From positions 1 to 60,918 of the forward strand of contig JAKPGL010000076.1 in the NCBI GenBank assembly GCA_029550925.1: 60,918 nt of DNA. The letters are read 5' to 3'. The stretch is from Planctomycetota bacterium. Its GTDB lineage: Bacteria > Planctomycetota > Planctomycetia > Pirellulales > Thermoguttaceae. Positions within the stretch are counted from its first letter, which is position 1; each line of letters opens with the position of its first letter. The position numbers and the translations under genes were made by a program. The notes under the pieces were generated by a model that ran no database searches, was not told the origin of the DNA, and saw only the letters and a program-made list of their open reading frames with translations. This document shows, in pieces, positions 47,201 to 55,090 of the stretch.

Positions 47201-47412
47201 TCCGGATACTTCTTTTCTTTAAGGGCGGCCTGAATGATCGGCTCCAGGCGCTCAATGGCCGTCTTAGGCAGCCCCTGCTTCATGGCCTCTTCGACCCCCT
47301 TCCATCCTTCGGAAAGCTGAGGGCCTTCTTGAGGCCGGGGAGCAGCCGCAAATCCGCCCCACGCCACCATCAACCCTAGAACCACCAATCCCACCACCTT
47401 GACCCGACTCAT
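41260..47412 (-). CDS. Giant bacterial alpha-2-macroglobulin with intact thioester motif
   Basis: 2050 residues, larger than the ~1500-1650 of typical bacterial alpha-2-macroglobulins. It has a signal peptide (1-23), then about 350 residues of extra helical, TPR-like N-terminal sequence. Macroglobulin (MG) beta-domains follow, including an MG2-type stretch (RSLYRPGQTIYYKGI). A low-complexity Met/Ala/Pro-rich bait-like segment lies at about 1180-1260. The thioester domain carries CSEQ (Cys1517 in ECSEQVFNRLY), matching the CxEQ motif that forms the covalent trap, and a C-terminal receptor-like domain follows. Role by family: trapping foreign proteases in the periplasm. No lipobox and no adjacent pbpC is seen. 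AAGGAG precedes the ATG. Confidence 0.92.
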   Translation of the reverse strand: MSRVKVVGLVVLGLMVAWGGFAAAPRPQEGPQLSEGWKGVEEAMKQGLPKTAIERLEPIIQAALKEKKYPEAIRAVCTKIALEANIQGNKPEEKIRRLEKELQNAPKPMRDVMEAVLAHWYWHFFQQNRWRFMERTATAQPPGDDILTWDLPRIFAEIDKHFMNALVQQEILRKTPVSEYDALLVKGNVPDTYRPTMFDFIAYEALEFYTSGEQAAAKPEDAFELLADSPIFDPAEKFMEWKFQTTDADSPVVKAIMLYQALLSFHKNDKNSAAFLDADLWRLHFGYNKAVGENKNERYKAALKHYIDKNGDHEISARARFYWAQVLRDAGDLVEARKIALQGAQAFPESIGGRMCHNLVQEIEAKSLQIATERVWNQPWPTIQVRYRNLNKVYFRVVSVDWEQAIRGSKQRPEFFDDNERRALLKQKPVLEWSVNLPPTPDYQERVEELPVNSDLKPGFYVLLASDDPKFPVPVQIPMVGPQQPNHVVHGTDFWVSTLALVVRTRGGEEKIEGFVLDAQSGQPLEGAEVQVWFRPDWNQPWQPGQTGKTDANGLFSVPGVHQKQHLLFARYKDQQLSSANEYWVHIGQERHDPYKRTIFFTDRSLYRPGQTIYYKGICLRADPNQDDYSVLPNETLTVVFVDTNGKEIERRQHKTNDYGSFNGAFTAPRDRLTGHMQFRVENGPPGGAGVRVEEYKRPKFQVTLEAPKTAPKLNEKVSMEGKAMAYTGAAIDGAKVRWRVVRQVRFPPWWYWCFWWREPISGSQEIAHGVTTTKQDGTFTIEFVARPDLSVSEKDEPIFVFSVSADVTDTAGETRSAQRTTQVGYTALAASMSAPDWLTAQKPVEITIRTTTLDGEGQKADCKLKIHALKQPEKVHRAKLGGDFVPMPIRRGRPIQPAAAKDKMQPPPDLSNPNSWELGDVVAEEGITTDAQGKATRTFQLKPGAYRAVLETQDRFGKKVTALLPIQVLDPDAKKFPIKIPSFTGGPKWTLEPGEEFMALWGTGYEKGRAFIEIEHRRKVIQAFWTELGATQQAVKQAVTEAMRGGFTVRITHVQENRAYLTQRQVNVPWSNKNLSLSWERFVSKLQPGQKETWTAVITGPDAKRAVAEMVAALYDQSLDAYLPHGWMGGFGVFRHDYSNLSSRFENVWKPLGHWYGGWPIDYKDTTMTYREFAPEIVANLWGYMFFGRGKGLGGVGRPGMMMEAAPAAAAPPGAPMMDGAPANRRMLAQNAVAERELGDRAAAGEDKQAGHLRKAAEPGEPQGTGGPGAAPGAGPDLAQVSARKNLNETAFFFPHLVSDQEGRVRIEFTMPEALTQWKFLGFAHDQQLRAGLLQDSAVTAKDLMVQPNPPRFLREGDVLEFTVKVTNQSATVQKGVVRLTLADARTEKSVDAQMGNTTTDQPFEIPAKESRSFSWRLSVPDGQGPIIYKAVGSTGRLSDGEEAMLPVLSRRVLVTESLPLPIRGAQTKKFQFKKLLESGRSDTLRSETLTVQMVSNPAWYAVMALPYLMEFPYECSEQVFNRLYANALARHIANSDPKIQRIFDQWKGTPALDSPLEKNQDLKAVILEETPWLRQAQAESQARRNVGILFDQNRLDSEITRTLQKLAEMQLSDGAWPWFPGGPPNDYITLYITTGFGRLRHLGVKNIDIGPAIKSLNRLDGWIDRIYRDILRWGHKDKNNLSPTIALYLYGRSFFLEDQKIQPQYKEAVDYFLDQARKYWLELANRQSQAHLAIALKRFGDAEKAQAIMRSIKERSVTDEELGMFWRDLELSWWWFRAPIETQAMMIEAFDEVMNDQKAVEECKVWLLKQKQTQDWKTTKATADAVYALLLRGENLLASEALVEVSLAGQVIQPEKVEAGTGFYEKRFVRAEIKPEMGEVVVKKTDPGVAWGSLHWQYLEDMTKVTAHTETPLKVEKRLYTKQLTKKGPVLEPVQGPVQVGDELVCRIVIRVDRDMEYVHLKDYRGSGTEPVNVLSQYKYRDGLGYYESTRDTASHFFIDYLPKGTYVFEYSVRVQHRGRYQTGFASIQCMYAPEFNSHSESLVLEVK

Positions 47413-48237
47413 GTTGGACTCCTTCGTTCAAAAGCCATGTACTACGGGATATTGGTCAAGCAGGAAAACACGACTCTCAACGATTTTTCTTTAGGACCTG
47501 TGGAAAACCAATCTCCATTTTTGGACCCCTCTGATGGGAGGCGATTTGACCAGCCTAGACGGTTTCCCTAGATACTTGAAAAGGTTTTGTTGACCTGGAC
47601 ACCGACTCCTTCTGGTCTGTTATCCTCCCAGCTTCCTGGGAACTTGGCAAGGAGAGGACATACCGAAGAGGGGGGCGCCTACAGGGGCACCTCCCAAAGG
47701 GCGTCAAACCTCCCCATAAAATACACCCAAGAAGTGGTCGAGAATACCTTGGTGTAACATTAGACGACCCAGACGATGAAAGAGTTCCTGAAAAATAGAA
47801 CTTTTTTTGAGAGGAAGATTGTAAGTTCTTAAGGCGCAAGGAGTCATAAAAGGTGTGGCCAGTGCGAATCCACCGGAAAGGGCATCCCCTGTTTTCAGGA
47901 AGGGCGGATCATCGTAAAATGATGGCTTTTATAGATTTTTTGGCCTGTCTTTTTACAAAAGCCCTACAGAACAACAGAATCTCCCTCCGATCTTCCCACG
48001 AAATGCTTTGGAGCGGAAGAGCAGGTATGGCAAAGGCCCCCAACTGCCTGATTATTGCGGCAATGAAAGAGGGAAGATGGTGTGACGGGTATCCAGTGGG
48101 CCGAGCAACTCCTCCTATTGTGGGGGGGAAAGTCTCCTTCCGCTAATGGACATGACCTCTCCTAGTTGGCCTATGGAATCCCGTCCGGTGAAGATACGAC
48201 GGTCTTTATTCGGAATCGATCACCAAGGAGAAACAAC
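47413..48237. other. Divergent intergenic region upstream of alpha-2-macroglobulin and fhs genes
   Basis: About 825 bases with no convincing gene (a 97-codon open frame at 47853-48146 has no motif). It must contain both promoters. A long leader for fhs is possible; I searched for recognisable tetrahydrofolate, SAM and cobalamin riboswitch cores and did not see one. Confidence 0.4.
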
Positions 48238-50085
48238 ATGCCGGTCGAAAAGGTGTCTCCGGTACCGAGCGATATAGAAATCGCTCAGGCTGCCAAACTA
48301 TATCCTATCGTGGAAATCGCCAACAAGGTGGGGTTGACGGAGGAGGAGCTGGACCTATATGGCAAGTGGAAGGCCAAGGTGCATTTGGAGGTATTGCACC
48401 GGCTCAAAGATCGGCCGGACGGCAAGTATGTGGATGTAACGGCGATTACACCCACTCCGTTGGGGGAGGGAAAGACGCTTACCACCATTGGTTTGAGCCA
48501 GGCATTGGGCTACATCGGCCAAAAGGTCTTCACCTGTATTCGCCAGCCGTCGATGGGGCCGACCTTCGGGATCAAGGGTGGGGCGGCGGGCGGCGGATAT
48601 TCTCAGGTGGTCCCGATGGAGGACTTCAACCTTCATCTGACCGGGGACATTCATGCGGTCGGGGTGGCCCATAATCTGTTGGCCGCTGCGATCGACGCCC
48701 GCCTCCTCCATGAACGGGAACTGGGCGATGAGGAACTGGCCCGATTGTGTCCGGAGGTTCCCCGGCTCGACATTGATCCCAATTCGATCCTTTGGCCGCG
48801 GGTGGTCGATGTGAGCGATCGGGCTTTGCGGAACATGGTGATTGGGCTGAAGGCTGGGCAGGCCGATGCGCCCTTGCCCGATGGGACCACGCTTCGGCAA
48901 ATCATTGAGCAACTACCCCATAGCACCGACGGCGTGCCTCGGATGACTGGCTACGACATTACGGTAGCCTCCGAGATCATGGCGATTTTGGCCTTGGTGG
49001 ATGGGTATCGGGGCCTGGCCGATCTGCGGGAGCGTCTGGGCCGGATCGTCTGGGGCTTTAGCCGACAGGGCCGCCCGCTGACGGCCGAAGACCTGAAAGC
49101 GGCCGGAGCGATGACCGTGCTGATGAAAGACGCCCTCATGCCGACCTTGATGCAGACCTTAGAGGGCACACCGGTCTTTGTTCATGCCGGGCCGTTCGCC
49201 AATATCGCCCACGGCAATTCCTCGATCATCGCCGATCAGATCGCATTGAAATTGGTCGGTTCGGACGGCTATGTAGTAACCGAATCCGGTTTCGGGGCCG
49301 ACTGCGGCATGGAGAAGTTCTTCAACATCAAATGTCGGTATTCTGGCCTGATCCCCAACTGTGTGGTGTTGGTCTGTTCGGTCCGGGCGATGAAGATGCA
49401 CGGCGGGGGACCGAAGGTAACGCCAGGCCGTCCGCTCGATCCGGCCTACACCCATAAGAACCTGGAACTGCTCCGCCAGGGATTGCCGAATTTGGTCCAA
49501 CACATCGAGAACGTGCGGAAATTCGGCGTACCGGTGGTGGCCGCCATCAACCGTTTCACCACCGATACGGAAGCCGAACTGGAGGTGATCCGCGAGGCCG
49601 CCCTGGCGGCGGGCGCCTTTGATTGTGTGGTGAGCGAAGTATGGGCCAAGGGCGGCGAAGGCGGGGCGGCCCTGGCCGAGGCCGTCGTCAAAGCCTGCAA
49701 AAAACCCAATGGGTTCCGCTTCCTCTATCCGTTGGGTATCCCCATCAAAGAAAAGATCGAGAGGATTGCTCGGGAGATATACCGGGCCGACGGCGTGGAC
49801 TACACATCGGAGGCGGAACGGAAGATAGAACTCTACGCGAAACTAGGCTACGACAAACTGCCTGTCTGTATGGCCAAAACGCATCTGTCGTTTTCGCACG
49901 ATCCGAACCTGAAAGGTGCGCCGCGCGGCTGGCGCCTGCCGATCCGAGATATTCGCGCTAGCGTCGGCGCGGGCTTCCTCTATCCGCTTTGTGGGGCGAT
50001 GCGGACCATGCCGGGCCTGCCAACCCGACCTGCCTTTATCGGCGTGGATATCGACCAAAACGGCCGAGTGGTCGGACTGTTCTAA
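48238..50085 (+). CDS. fhs: Formate-tetrahydrofolate ligase
   Basis: 615 residues. It ligates formate to tetrahydrofolate with ATP to give 10-formyl-THF, feeding one-carbon metabolism. The ATP-binding motif [14 protein letters not shown], the [20 protein letters not shown] loop and the [21 protein letters not shown] segment are all intact. At 615 residues it is longer than the common ~557-residue bacterial form. The ATG at 48238 is chosen for the AAGGAG site 8 bases upstream; an in-frame upstream extension has none. It stands alone, with convergent neighbour 50188-50841. Confidence 0.96.
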   Translation: MPVEKVSPVPSDIEIAQAAKLYPIVEIANKVGLTEEELDLYGKWKAKVHLEVLHRLKDRPDGKYVDVTAITPTPLGEGKTLTTIGLSQALGYIGQKVFTCIRQPSMGPTFGIKGGAAGGGYSQVVPMEDFNLHLTGDIHAVGVAHNLLAAAIDARLLHERELGDEELARLCPEVPRLDIDPNSILWPRVVDVSDRALRNMVIGLKAGQADAPLPDGTTLRQIIEQLPHSTDGVPRMTGYDITVASEIMAILALVDGYRGLADLRERLGRIVWGFSRQGRPLTAEDLKAAGAMTVLMKDALMPTLMQTLEGTPVFVHAGPFANIAHGNSSIIADQIALKLVGSDGYVVTESGFGADCGMEKFFNIKCRYSGLIPNCVVLVCSVRAMKMHGGGPKVTPGRPLDPAYTHKNLELLRQGLPNLVQHIENVRKFGVPVVAAINRFTTDTEAELEVIREAALAAGAFDCVVSEVWAKGGEGGAALAEAVVKACKKPNGFRFLYPLGIPIKEKIERIAREIYRADGVDYTSEAERKIELYAKLGYDKLPVCMAKTHLSFSHDPNLKGAPRGWRLPIRDIRASVGAGFLYPLCGAMRTMPGLPTRPAFIGVDIDQNGRVVGLF

Positions 50086-50187
50086 CGAAAAGCCTTTAAC
50101 AAAATGAGGCCGCGGAAGAATGCGGCGAGTACCCCCTATCGGGGCGTGAAGATCGGAAAAATCGTTTGGTTTGTTTGGTTGGCGTCC

Positions 50188-50841
50188 CTAACTTGCAGGA
50201 CGTTTCCGAGTCTGGGGGTCTAATACGAAGGTGCAACAAGGGTCGCCTTTGTGCCGAGACTGTATCCGTCGGACCGGATGGCCCACAATGGACGAGATTG
50301 TTTCCAAATCTATATAACAGATGTCGCCGGACGCCTCGTACATGCTTAAAAAAGGACAACTTCTTCGATGGACCACCATGCGGCCGTTTCGCTCGGTCAT
50401 TTCCAGTACGCAACCTTCCTGACGCCATAGGTCGATCAATTGGCGGAGACGTTTTTCCGGCTGGCGAGCCGTGATCTTTGCGCTATAATGGGCTGCCAAT
50501 TCTTCGGTAACTTGGGCAATGACCCGTTGGATAAGTTTTTCGCCGCCGATTTTGCGAATGGCCCGCCAAATGGCTGGCACAACTAAATGAACACCGCCAG
50601 GAAACAGCGCAATCAGGGCCGTGCGGGTCAGACTGTACAGATATCGCGGCCGTCCTCGTCCTGACAAGGGTTGGACGGCCCGCTGGACAAAACCAGCCGC
50701 TATCAGCTCGTTGAGTTGTTCTGTAATGGCTGTCCGAGTAACTCCTGTCTTTTTCATTAACTCCGAAACCGTATGCGGTTCATTTCCTACCAAGATTTTA
50801 AGTATCTTCATCCCAGCTGCCGTTACCATTGTGTCTGCCAT
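50188..50841 (-). CDS. SufR-like winged-helix regulator with Fe-S ligand pattern
   Basis: 217 residues. The N-terminal winged helix (LKILVGNEPHTVSELMKKTG...TRTAITEQLNELIAAGFV, basic wing SGRGRPRYLY) is of the ArsR/DeoR type. The C-terminal sensor has C-x12-C-x12-H-x13-CC, close to the C-x12-C-x13-H-x14-C pattern of SufR, the [4Fe-4S]-binding repressor of suf genes. It probably senses Fe-S status or oxidative stress. No suf genes are adjacent, so targets are unknown. An AAGGA-type site lies about 10 bases before the ATG. Confidence 0.78.
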   Translation of the reverse strand: MADTMVTAAGMKILKILVGNEPHTVSELMKKTGVTRTAITEQLNELIAAGFVQRAVQPLSGRGRPRYLYSLTRTALIALFPGGVHLVVPAIWRAIRKIGGEKLIQRVIAQVTEELAAHYSAKITARQPEKRLRQLIDLWRQEGCVLEMTERNGRMVVHRRSCPFLSMYEASGDICYIDLETISSIVGHPVRRIQSRHKGDPCCTFVLDPQTRKRPAS

Positions 50842-52036
50842 CTTCTCAGGTCCTTCCGAAAGTTTGTGACGGAAAAAAATGACCGGTCAAAATGAAAAAA
50901 GATGAATATCATGGATTCCATGATACTTTTTCTACCGACTCAATGCAAACTATACCCCCCCCTTACTAAGGCAATCGTTCAACGTTCCGGACTTCTTTTC
51001 GATTACCCCTCGCAAGGCTACTCCAACAGACCCACGGACGGAACACCTGAAAGTACCGGATTGGCGATGCTCTTCGGCCGTATCCGTGCGAAGATCAATC
51101 CATGAGGGAACAATTCCGCCGGATGAAGCGACGTTTGATTTTCCATCTCCCATGATGGGAGAGAAACGAAAACATACCTCCCGCCATTCGGCGTCTTTGT
51201 CCCAAAGAAACTTATGTAACGCCGTCTGTCAGCCGGCGGCGATGTAACGCCCTCTGTTAGAGGGCGATTGTCTCAGGCTGGACAGCCTAAGCTACGGATT
51301 CTCTCAGGCTGGACAGCCTAAGCTACGTAACGTCGGCTGTCAGCCGGCGGCGTAACACCGTCTGTCAGACGGTCGGTTGCCAGCGTCTCTTTGCTCAAGC
51401 CAGTCAAACAGACTGGGTTACAACCTACTATCAGGAATAGGTTGGAAGAGGAAACGTGGAAAGCGAATCCGTGGTTTTGCCAATCCCCCAAAGAGGGTGG
51501 GGATTTCTTTCCATCCCTCTATAGATTTAATATAGCCCCATCTTTGGATGGATGCGATCCTCTTTTCTCGTTTTTTACCTGAAAAGCCTACATTGCCGCT
51601 CCCTCTCAAATCAGATACAGTGGTGGGAACGTCCGCCGGTTTCGACAAACGGCGCTGGGACGCTAAAAGTTATAACTACTTAAATAGCAATAGGTTAGGA
51701 TAGTTTTCCCTGCCAGTTTTCGGAAAGTCGAACCACAGAAAAAGATCCTGAACAGGTTCACCGGTGGGGGAGATGGTTTCTCTTGTCCCCTCTTTTAGTG
51801 GGGGAATGTATTACAAAATCCCTTTCCGATGCCGGGAGATAAGGATGCCTTCTCAAAAAGTCTTCTTTTTTCCCAGGCGGGCTGGAGAAAGGAGAGGCGA
51901 GAGGATAAGGCTAGGACGCCCAACCTCTCAAGGTTCGTCCCACATGGGCGTCGGCAAAAGGAACATGGCCCTGCTGGGCAGTCTCCGGTACGATTAGATG
52001 ACTTTCTATACTTCATTTCTCTCTATAGGAGGGCTT
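50842..52036. other. 1.2-kb intergenic region holding a family C array
   Basis: No credible gene. Besides the hairpin array at 51216-51424, 51620-51660 contains a GC-rich foldable stretch with GGTTTCGAC, discussed and rejected as tmRNA. The remaining sequence is AT-rich and contains the promoter for the cyclophilin gene. Confidence 0.4.
51216..51424. repeat. Family C hairpin array, second locus
   Basis: About five short hairpins of the GTAACGCC...GGC type with loops TGTCA or TGTTA (stems GTC/GGC-like, GCCCTC with GAGGGC, CCGTC with GACGG). They are interleaved with two AGGCTGGACAGCCTAAGCTAC units and closed by GCCAGTC-AAACA-GACTGG followed by GTTACAACC. It lacks the strict 52-bp period of 14815-14994. 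Confidence 0.8.
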
Positions 52037-53434
52037 ATGCATAGGATAGGGTGGATGATCGGTGGAGGGATATTCTGGCTGGTATTCTGGGGACTTGTGG
52101 CGGCGGGAGTATTTCAGGATTCTTCCGCGTCGGAAGAACCGCTCTCGAAAACGAAATCTCTCTCAGCCGCCGAACAGTTCCAGTCCATTTTCCAGGAGTG
52201 GAAGGACCTCTTGGAGCAGCTTCGGAGGTTGGTGGAAGAATATAGCATCTCGGAACCGGCTCGACGCGCCGAGATCATTCCGCTTTACCGGCAGACTCTT
52301 CAAAAAAGCGAGGCCCTGTTGCCTCGGTTGGTCCAGTCGGCGGAGACGGCTTATCGGCAGTCGCCTCAACCCGATCCGCAAATTCAAGATTTTCTTCTGG
52401 CCTATTTCTATGAACGGGTGGCCCAGGATGATTATGAAATCGCCTATCGGATCGGCGCCTTGTTGCTGAAACGCGGGCACCCAGATCGGCGATTGACCAA
52501 CATGACCGCCTATGCCGCTTTTTGTGTCAATCAATATGACGAAGCCTGGCAACTGTTTCAAAAGGCCAAGGCGGAGGGCCAATTCCAACCGTTGGGCCAA
52601 AAAGATGTGTTAAACGCCGCGGTGGAGGAATTCTTGCGCGATCCGGAACCTTTTCGGCAGGCCTGGCAACGGGAATGCAAACTGCGGGAAGCGGACGCAA
52701 AAGCCGACCTGCCCCGCGTCCGCCTCCGCACCAACCGCGGCGATATTGTGGTGGAACTATTCGAGGACCAGGCCCCGAACACCGTCGCGAATTTCATTTC
52801 GCTCGTGGAGCGGGGGTTTTACAACGGACTGAGCTTCCATCGGGTGATCGATGGCTTCATGGCTCAAGGCGGTTGTCCCCGTGGGGATGGCAGCGGTGGG
52901 CCCGGCTATACAATTGCCTGCGAATGCTATCAGCCCAACCGTCGGCAGCACTTTCGGGGCGTTTTGAGCATGGCCCACCGCGGCCGAGATACCGGCGGCT
53001 CTCAGTTTTTTATTACCTTTGTGCCCACGCCCCATTTGGACTCTCGGATCGACCCGAAAACCGGTCAGCCAGAACTCGATCCGCAAACCGGTCAGCCTTT
53101 GGTGGGCCATACCGTCTTTGGCCGGGTGATCGAAGGAATCGAGGTTCTGGCGAAAATCCAACGTCGAAGTCCCTCCAATCCAGAATCGCCTCCAGCCGAT
53201 AAAATCCTCAAGGCCGTGGTCCTCCGAAAACGCAACCACGATTATGTCCCCAAAAAAATCGAGCCGGATCGCGACGATCTGCCCCTTCCCGACGCCCCGG
53301 CCCAAAATGGGAAACCAGACTCAACTCCCGCCGACGCCGACAAGTCATCGAAGCAAACGCCCCCGGAAGCAGGAAAGGAATCCGACAAGGGCGTCTCACC
53401 TAAAAAAACTCCCGGAGAGCACACCCCTCCATAA
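52037..53434 (+). CDS. Secreted cyclophilin-type peptidyl-prolyl isomerase with helical N-terminal domain
   Basis: 465 residues from the ATG at 52037 (AGGAGG at 5 bases). A signal peptide or anchor (about 5-24) is followed by a helical, TPR-like region of about 200 residues, then a cyclophilin domain (about 224-395). Catalytic [13 protein letters not shown] contains the Arg, and the domain also shows MAHRG...SQFFITF. It has a cyclophilin insertion with a near-perfect internal repeat ([19 protein letters not shown]). The last ~70 residues are a Pro/Lys/Glu-rich disordered tail. It probably folds exported proteins. The antiporter gene begins 59 bases downstream. Confidence 0.9.
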   Translation: MHRIGWMIGGGIFWLVFWGLVAAGVFQDSSASEEPLSKTKSLSAAEQFQSIFQEWKDLLEQLRRLVEEYSISEPARRAEIIPLYRQTLQKSEALLPRLVQSAETAYRQSPQPDPQIQDFLLAYFYERVAQDDYEIAYRIGALLLKRGHPDRRLTNMTAYAAFCVNQYDEAWQLFQKAKAEGQFQPLGQKDVLNAAVEEFLRDPEPFRQAWQRECKLREADAKADLPRVRLRTNRGDIVVELFEDQAPNTVANFISLVERGFYNGLSFHRVIDGFMAQGGCPRGDGSGGPGYTIACECYQPNRRQHFRGVLSMAHRGRDTGGSQFFITFVPTPHLDSRIDPKTGQPELDPQTGQPLVGHTVFGRVIEGIEVLAKIQRRSPSNPESPPADKILKAVVLRKRNHDYVPKKIEPDRDDLPLPDAPAQNGKPDSTPADADKSSKQTPPEAGKESDKGVSPKKTPGEHTPP

Positions 53435-53493
53435 GACGGCGTCAGCGATGGAGGCGACTTGTCAGAGCGTTTCCCCTTTTGGCGATCTGTGAT

Positions 53494-54603
53494 ATGTCGG
53501 CAGAACAAGTGATCCACGCTGTGGTTTGGTTTGGTCTTGGGCTTGCCCTGTTGGCGGCAGGCGGCGAACTGTTGGTACACGGGGCGGCCCGATTGGCCCG
53601 GACGCTGGGACTGTCCCCGCTTGTGGTCGGGCTGACTGTCGTCGCCTACGGCACGAGTCTGCCCGAATTGGCCGTTACGGTTCGCGCCGCCTGGACCGGC
53701 GCCGGCGAAGTAGCCTTGGGCAACGTAGTCGGCAGCAATATCGTTAATATACTTTTGGTGTTGGGAGCGTCGGCGGTCATTGCGCCGTTGAGTGTGTCGG
53801 TGCGGCTCATCCGATTCGATACGCCGGTCTTGATCGGCATATCGCTGATCGTTTTTCTCATGGGGTGGGACGGCAAAATCGACCGGATGGAAGGGGCGAT
53901 TCTATTGGCCGGGATTGTCCTTTATACGCTTGTGGTGATCTGGGCGGCCCGTCGAGAGGCCGCACCAGACGTTGCCGAAGAATATACCGCCGCTTTCCCC
54001 GCCCCGTCCAAAACGACCAAGACGCTCCTTGGTTTCTATGCCATTCTCTGCTGTCTGGGGTTGGCCCTTCTAGAAGTGGGTACCCGCTGGATGGTGCAAT
54101 CCGCCGTCCAGATCGCCCAAGCATGGGGCATAGCCGAACTCATCATCGGCTTGACGATCGTGGCGATAGGCACTTCACTGCCGGAGATGGCCACTTCGCT
54201 GATTGCTGCTCTGCGCGGCCAACGGGACATTGCAGTCGGCAATATCGTGGGCAGTTGCATTTTCAATTTGCTGTTGGTGTTAGGGTCGGCGGGCGTTTTG
54301 AGCACTCAGGGGGTGCCCGTACCGGACCAAGCTCGCTGGGTCGATTTGCCCATCATGCTGGCTACTGCCGCCGTATGTCTTCCGATCTTTTTTACCGGCC
54401 ATCGGATCGCTCGATGGGAAGGTGTGGTGCTTGTAGGCTATTACTTGGCCTACACAGCGTATCTCGTGTTAAGGGCGGCCCAGTACGAGGTGGTGATGCA
54501 TTATTTTCGGGAGACAATGTTTCTGTTTGTTTTCCCTCTGACCCTGCTGACGCTCATCGTTACCGTCTGGCAGAGCTTGCGGCGGAGCGATCTTCCAAAA
54601 TAG
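53494..54603 (+). CDS. Calcium/sodium antiporter, CaCA family (YrbG-like)
   Basis: 369 residues, about ten transmembrane helices in two inverted halves. Each half carries the alpha-repeat signature: GTSLPELAVTVRA...GNVVGSNIVN and GTSLPEMATSLIA...GNIVGSCIFN. The cation-binding Glu is present in both. It exchanges Ca2+ for Na+ (or a related cation pair) across the cytoplasmic membrane. An in-frame TTG upstream would extend it by five residues; the ATG was preferred. A family A element starts 49 bases after the stop. Confidence 0.93.
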   Translation: MSAEQVIHAVVWFGLGLALLAAGGELLVHGAARLARTLGLSPLVVGLTVVAYGTSLPELAVTVRAAWTGAGEVALGNVVGSNIVNILLVLGASAVIAPLSVSVRLIRFDTPVLIGISLIVFLMGWDGKIDRMEGAILLAGIVLYTLVVIWAARREAAPDVAEEYTAAFPAPSKTTKTLLGFYAILCCLGLALLEVGTRWMVQSAVQIAQAWGIAELIIGLTIVAIGTSLPEMATSLIAALRGQRDIAVGNIVGSCIFNLLLVLGSAGVLSTQGVPVPDQARWVDLPIMLATAAVCLPIFFTGHRIARWEGVVLVGYYLAYTAYLVLRAAQYEVVMHYFRETMFLFVFPLTLLTLIVTVWQSLRRSDLPK

Positions 54604-54652
54604 GTTTCCCCGATCTCCTCCCGCCTTGTCTTTCCCATCCCCATTGTTATGA

Positions 54653-54778
54653 CTGGAGTTTTGTAAATTTGAGATTTCCACCGATCTTGTACACTACCGA
54701 TCCTTAAAAATCTCGGGATTTTGGGGGGACCTGTTCCGTGTACGAATACCTGAACAATTCCATTTTGCAAAATTCCAG
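54653..54778. repeat. Family A inverted-repeat element, copy 2
   Basis: 126 bp between CTGGAGTTTTGTAAATTTGA and CATTTTGCAAAATTCCAG, with a palindromic core (AAAAATCTCGGGATTTT). It is flanked on both sides by TTATGA, consistent with a 6-bp target duplication. Non-coding. Confidence 0.78.
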
Positions 54779-54945
54779 TTATGAGTTGCATATTGGCCGC
54801 TGGGAGCCGAAAATAGAGAAATTGGTTCTCTATCGGCGTCTTCGGCCAGTTCCAGCAATACTGGCCGAGAACCGAAAAAAAACAGGAAAACCCAGCGATT
54901 TTCCTTCTAAACGAGTTCCATTTTCCTTGCAAAGTATCAACATGA

Positions 54946-55068
54946 CTGGAGTTTTGCAAATTGGGGACTTCGAGGGTTCTTCTACCCTACAGACCCTCAA
55001 AAAACACGGAATTTTTGAGGGGGATTATTCAGGGGCCCCCTGAACAGGTCCATTTTGCAAAACTCCAG
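54946..55068. repeat. Family A inverted-repeat element, copy 3
   Basis: 123 bp between CTGGAGTTTTGCAAATTGG and CCATTTTGCAAAACTCCAG, with a central CCCTCAAAAAA...TTTTTTGAGGG-like stem. Flanked by AACATGA and AACATCA (one mismatch). It ends 10 bases before the ribosome site of the histidine kinase gene, so the gene's leader consists largely of this element. Confidence 0.78.
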
Positions 55069-55090
55069 AACATCAGCTAAAGGAGGTTTG

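Noticed and set aside
47853-48146. 97-codon ORF upstream of fhs
   Set aside because: No ribosome site or recognisable motif; lies in the probable promoter/leader region.
47840-48237. Folate, SAM or cobalamin riboswitch before fhs
   Set aside because: The characteristic conserved cores of these riboswitches could not be found in the leader.
51620-52000. tmRNA 5' domain (GGTTTCGAC with a following GACGCT...)
   Set aside because: The 5' end does not form an alanine-type acceptor and no TTCRANTCC T-arm or CCA-proximal end occurs within the next 400 bases.
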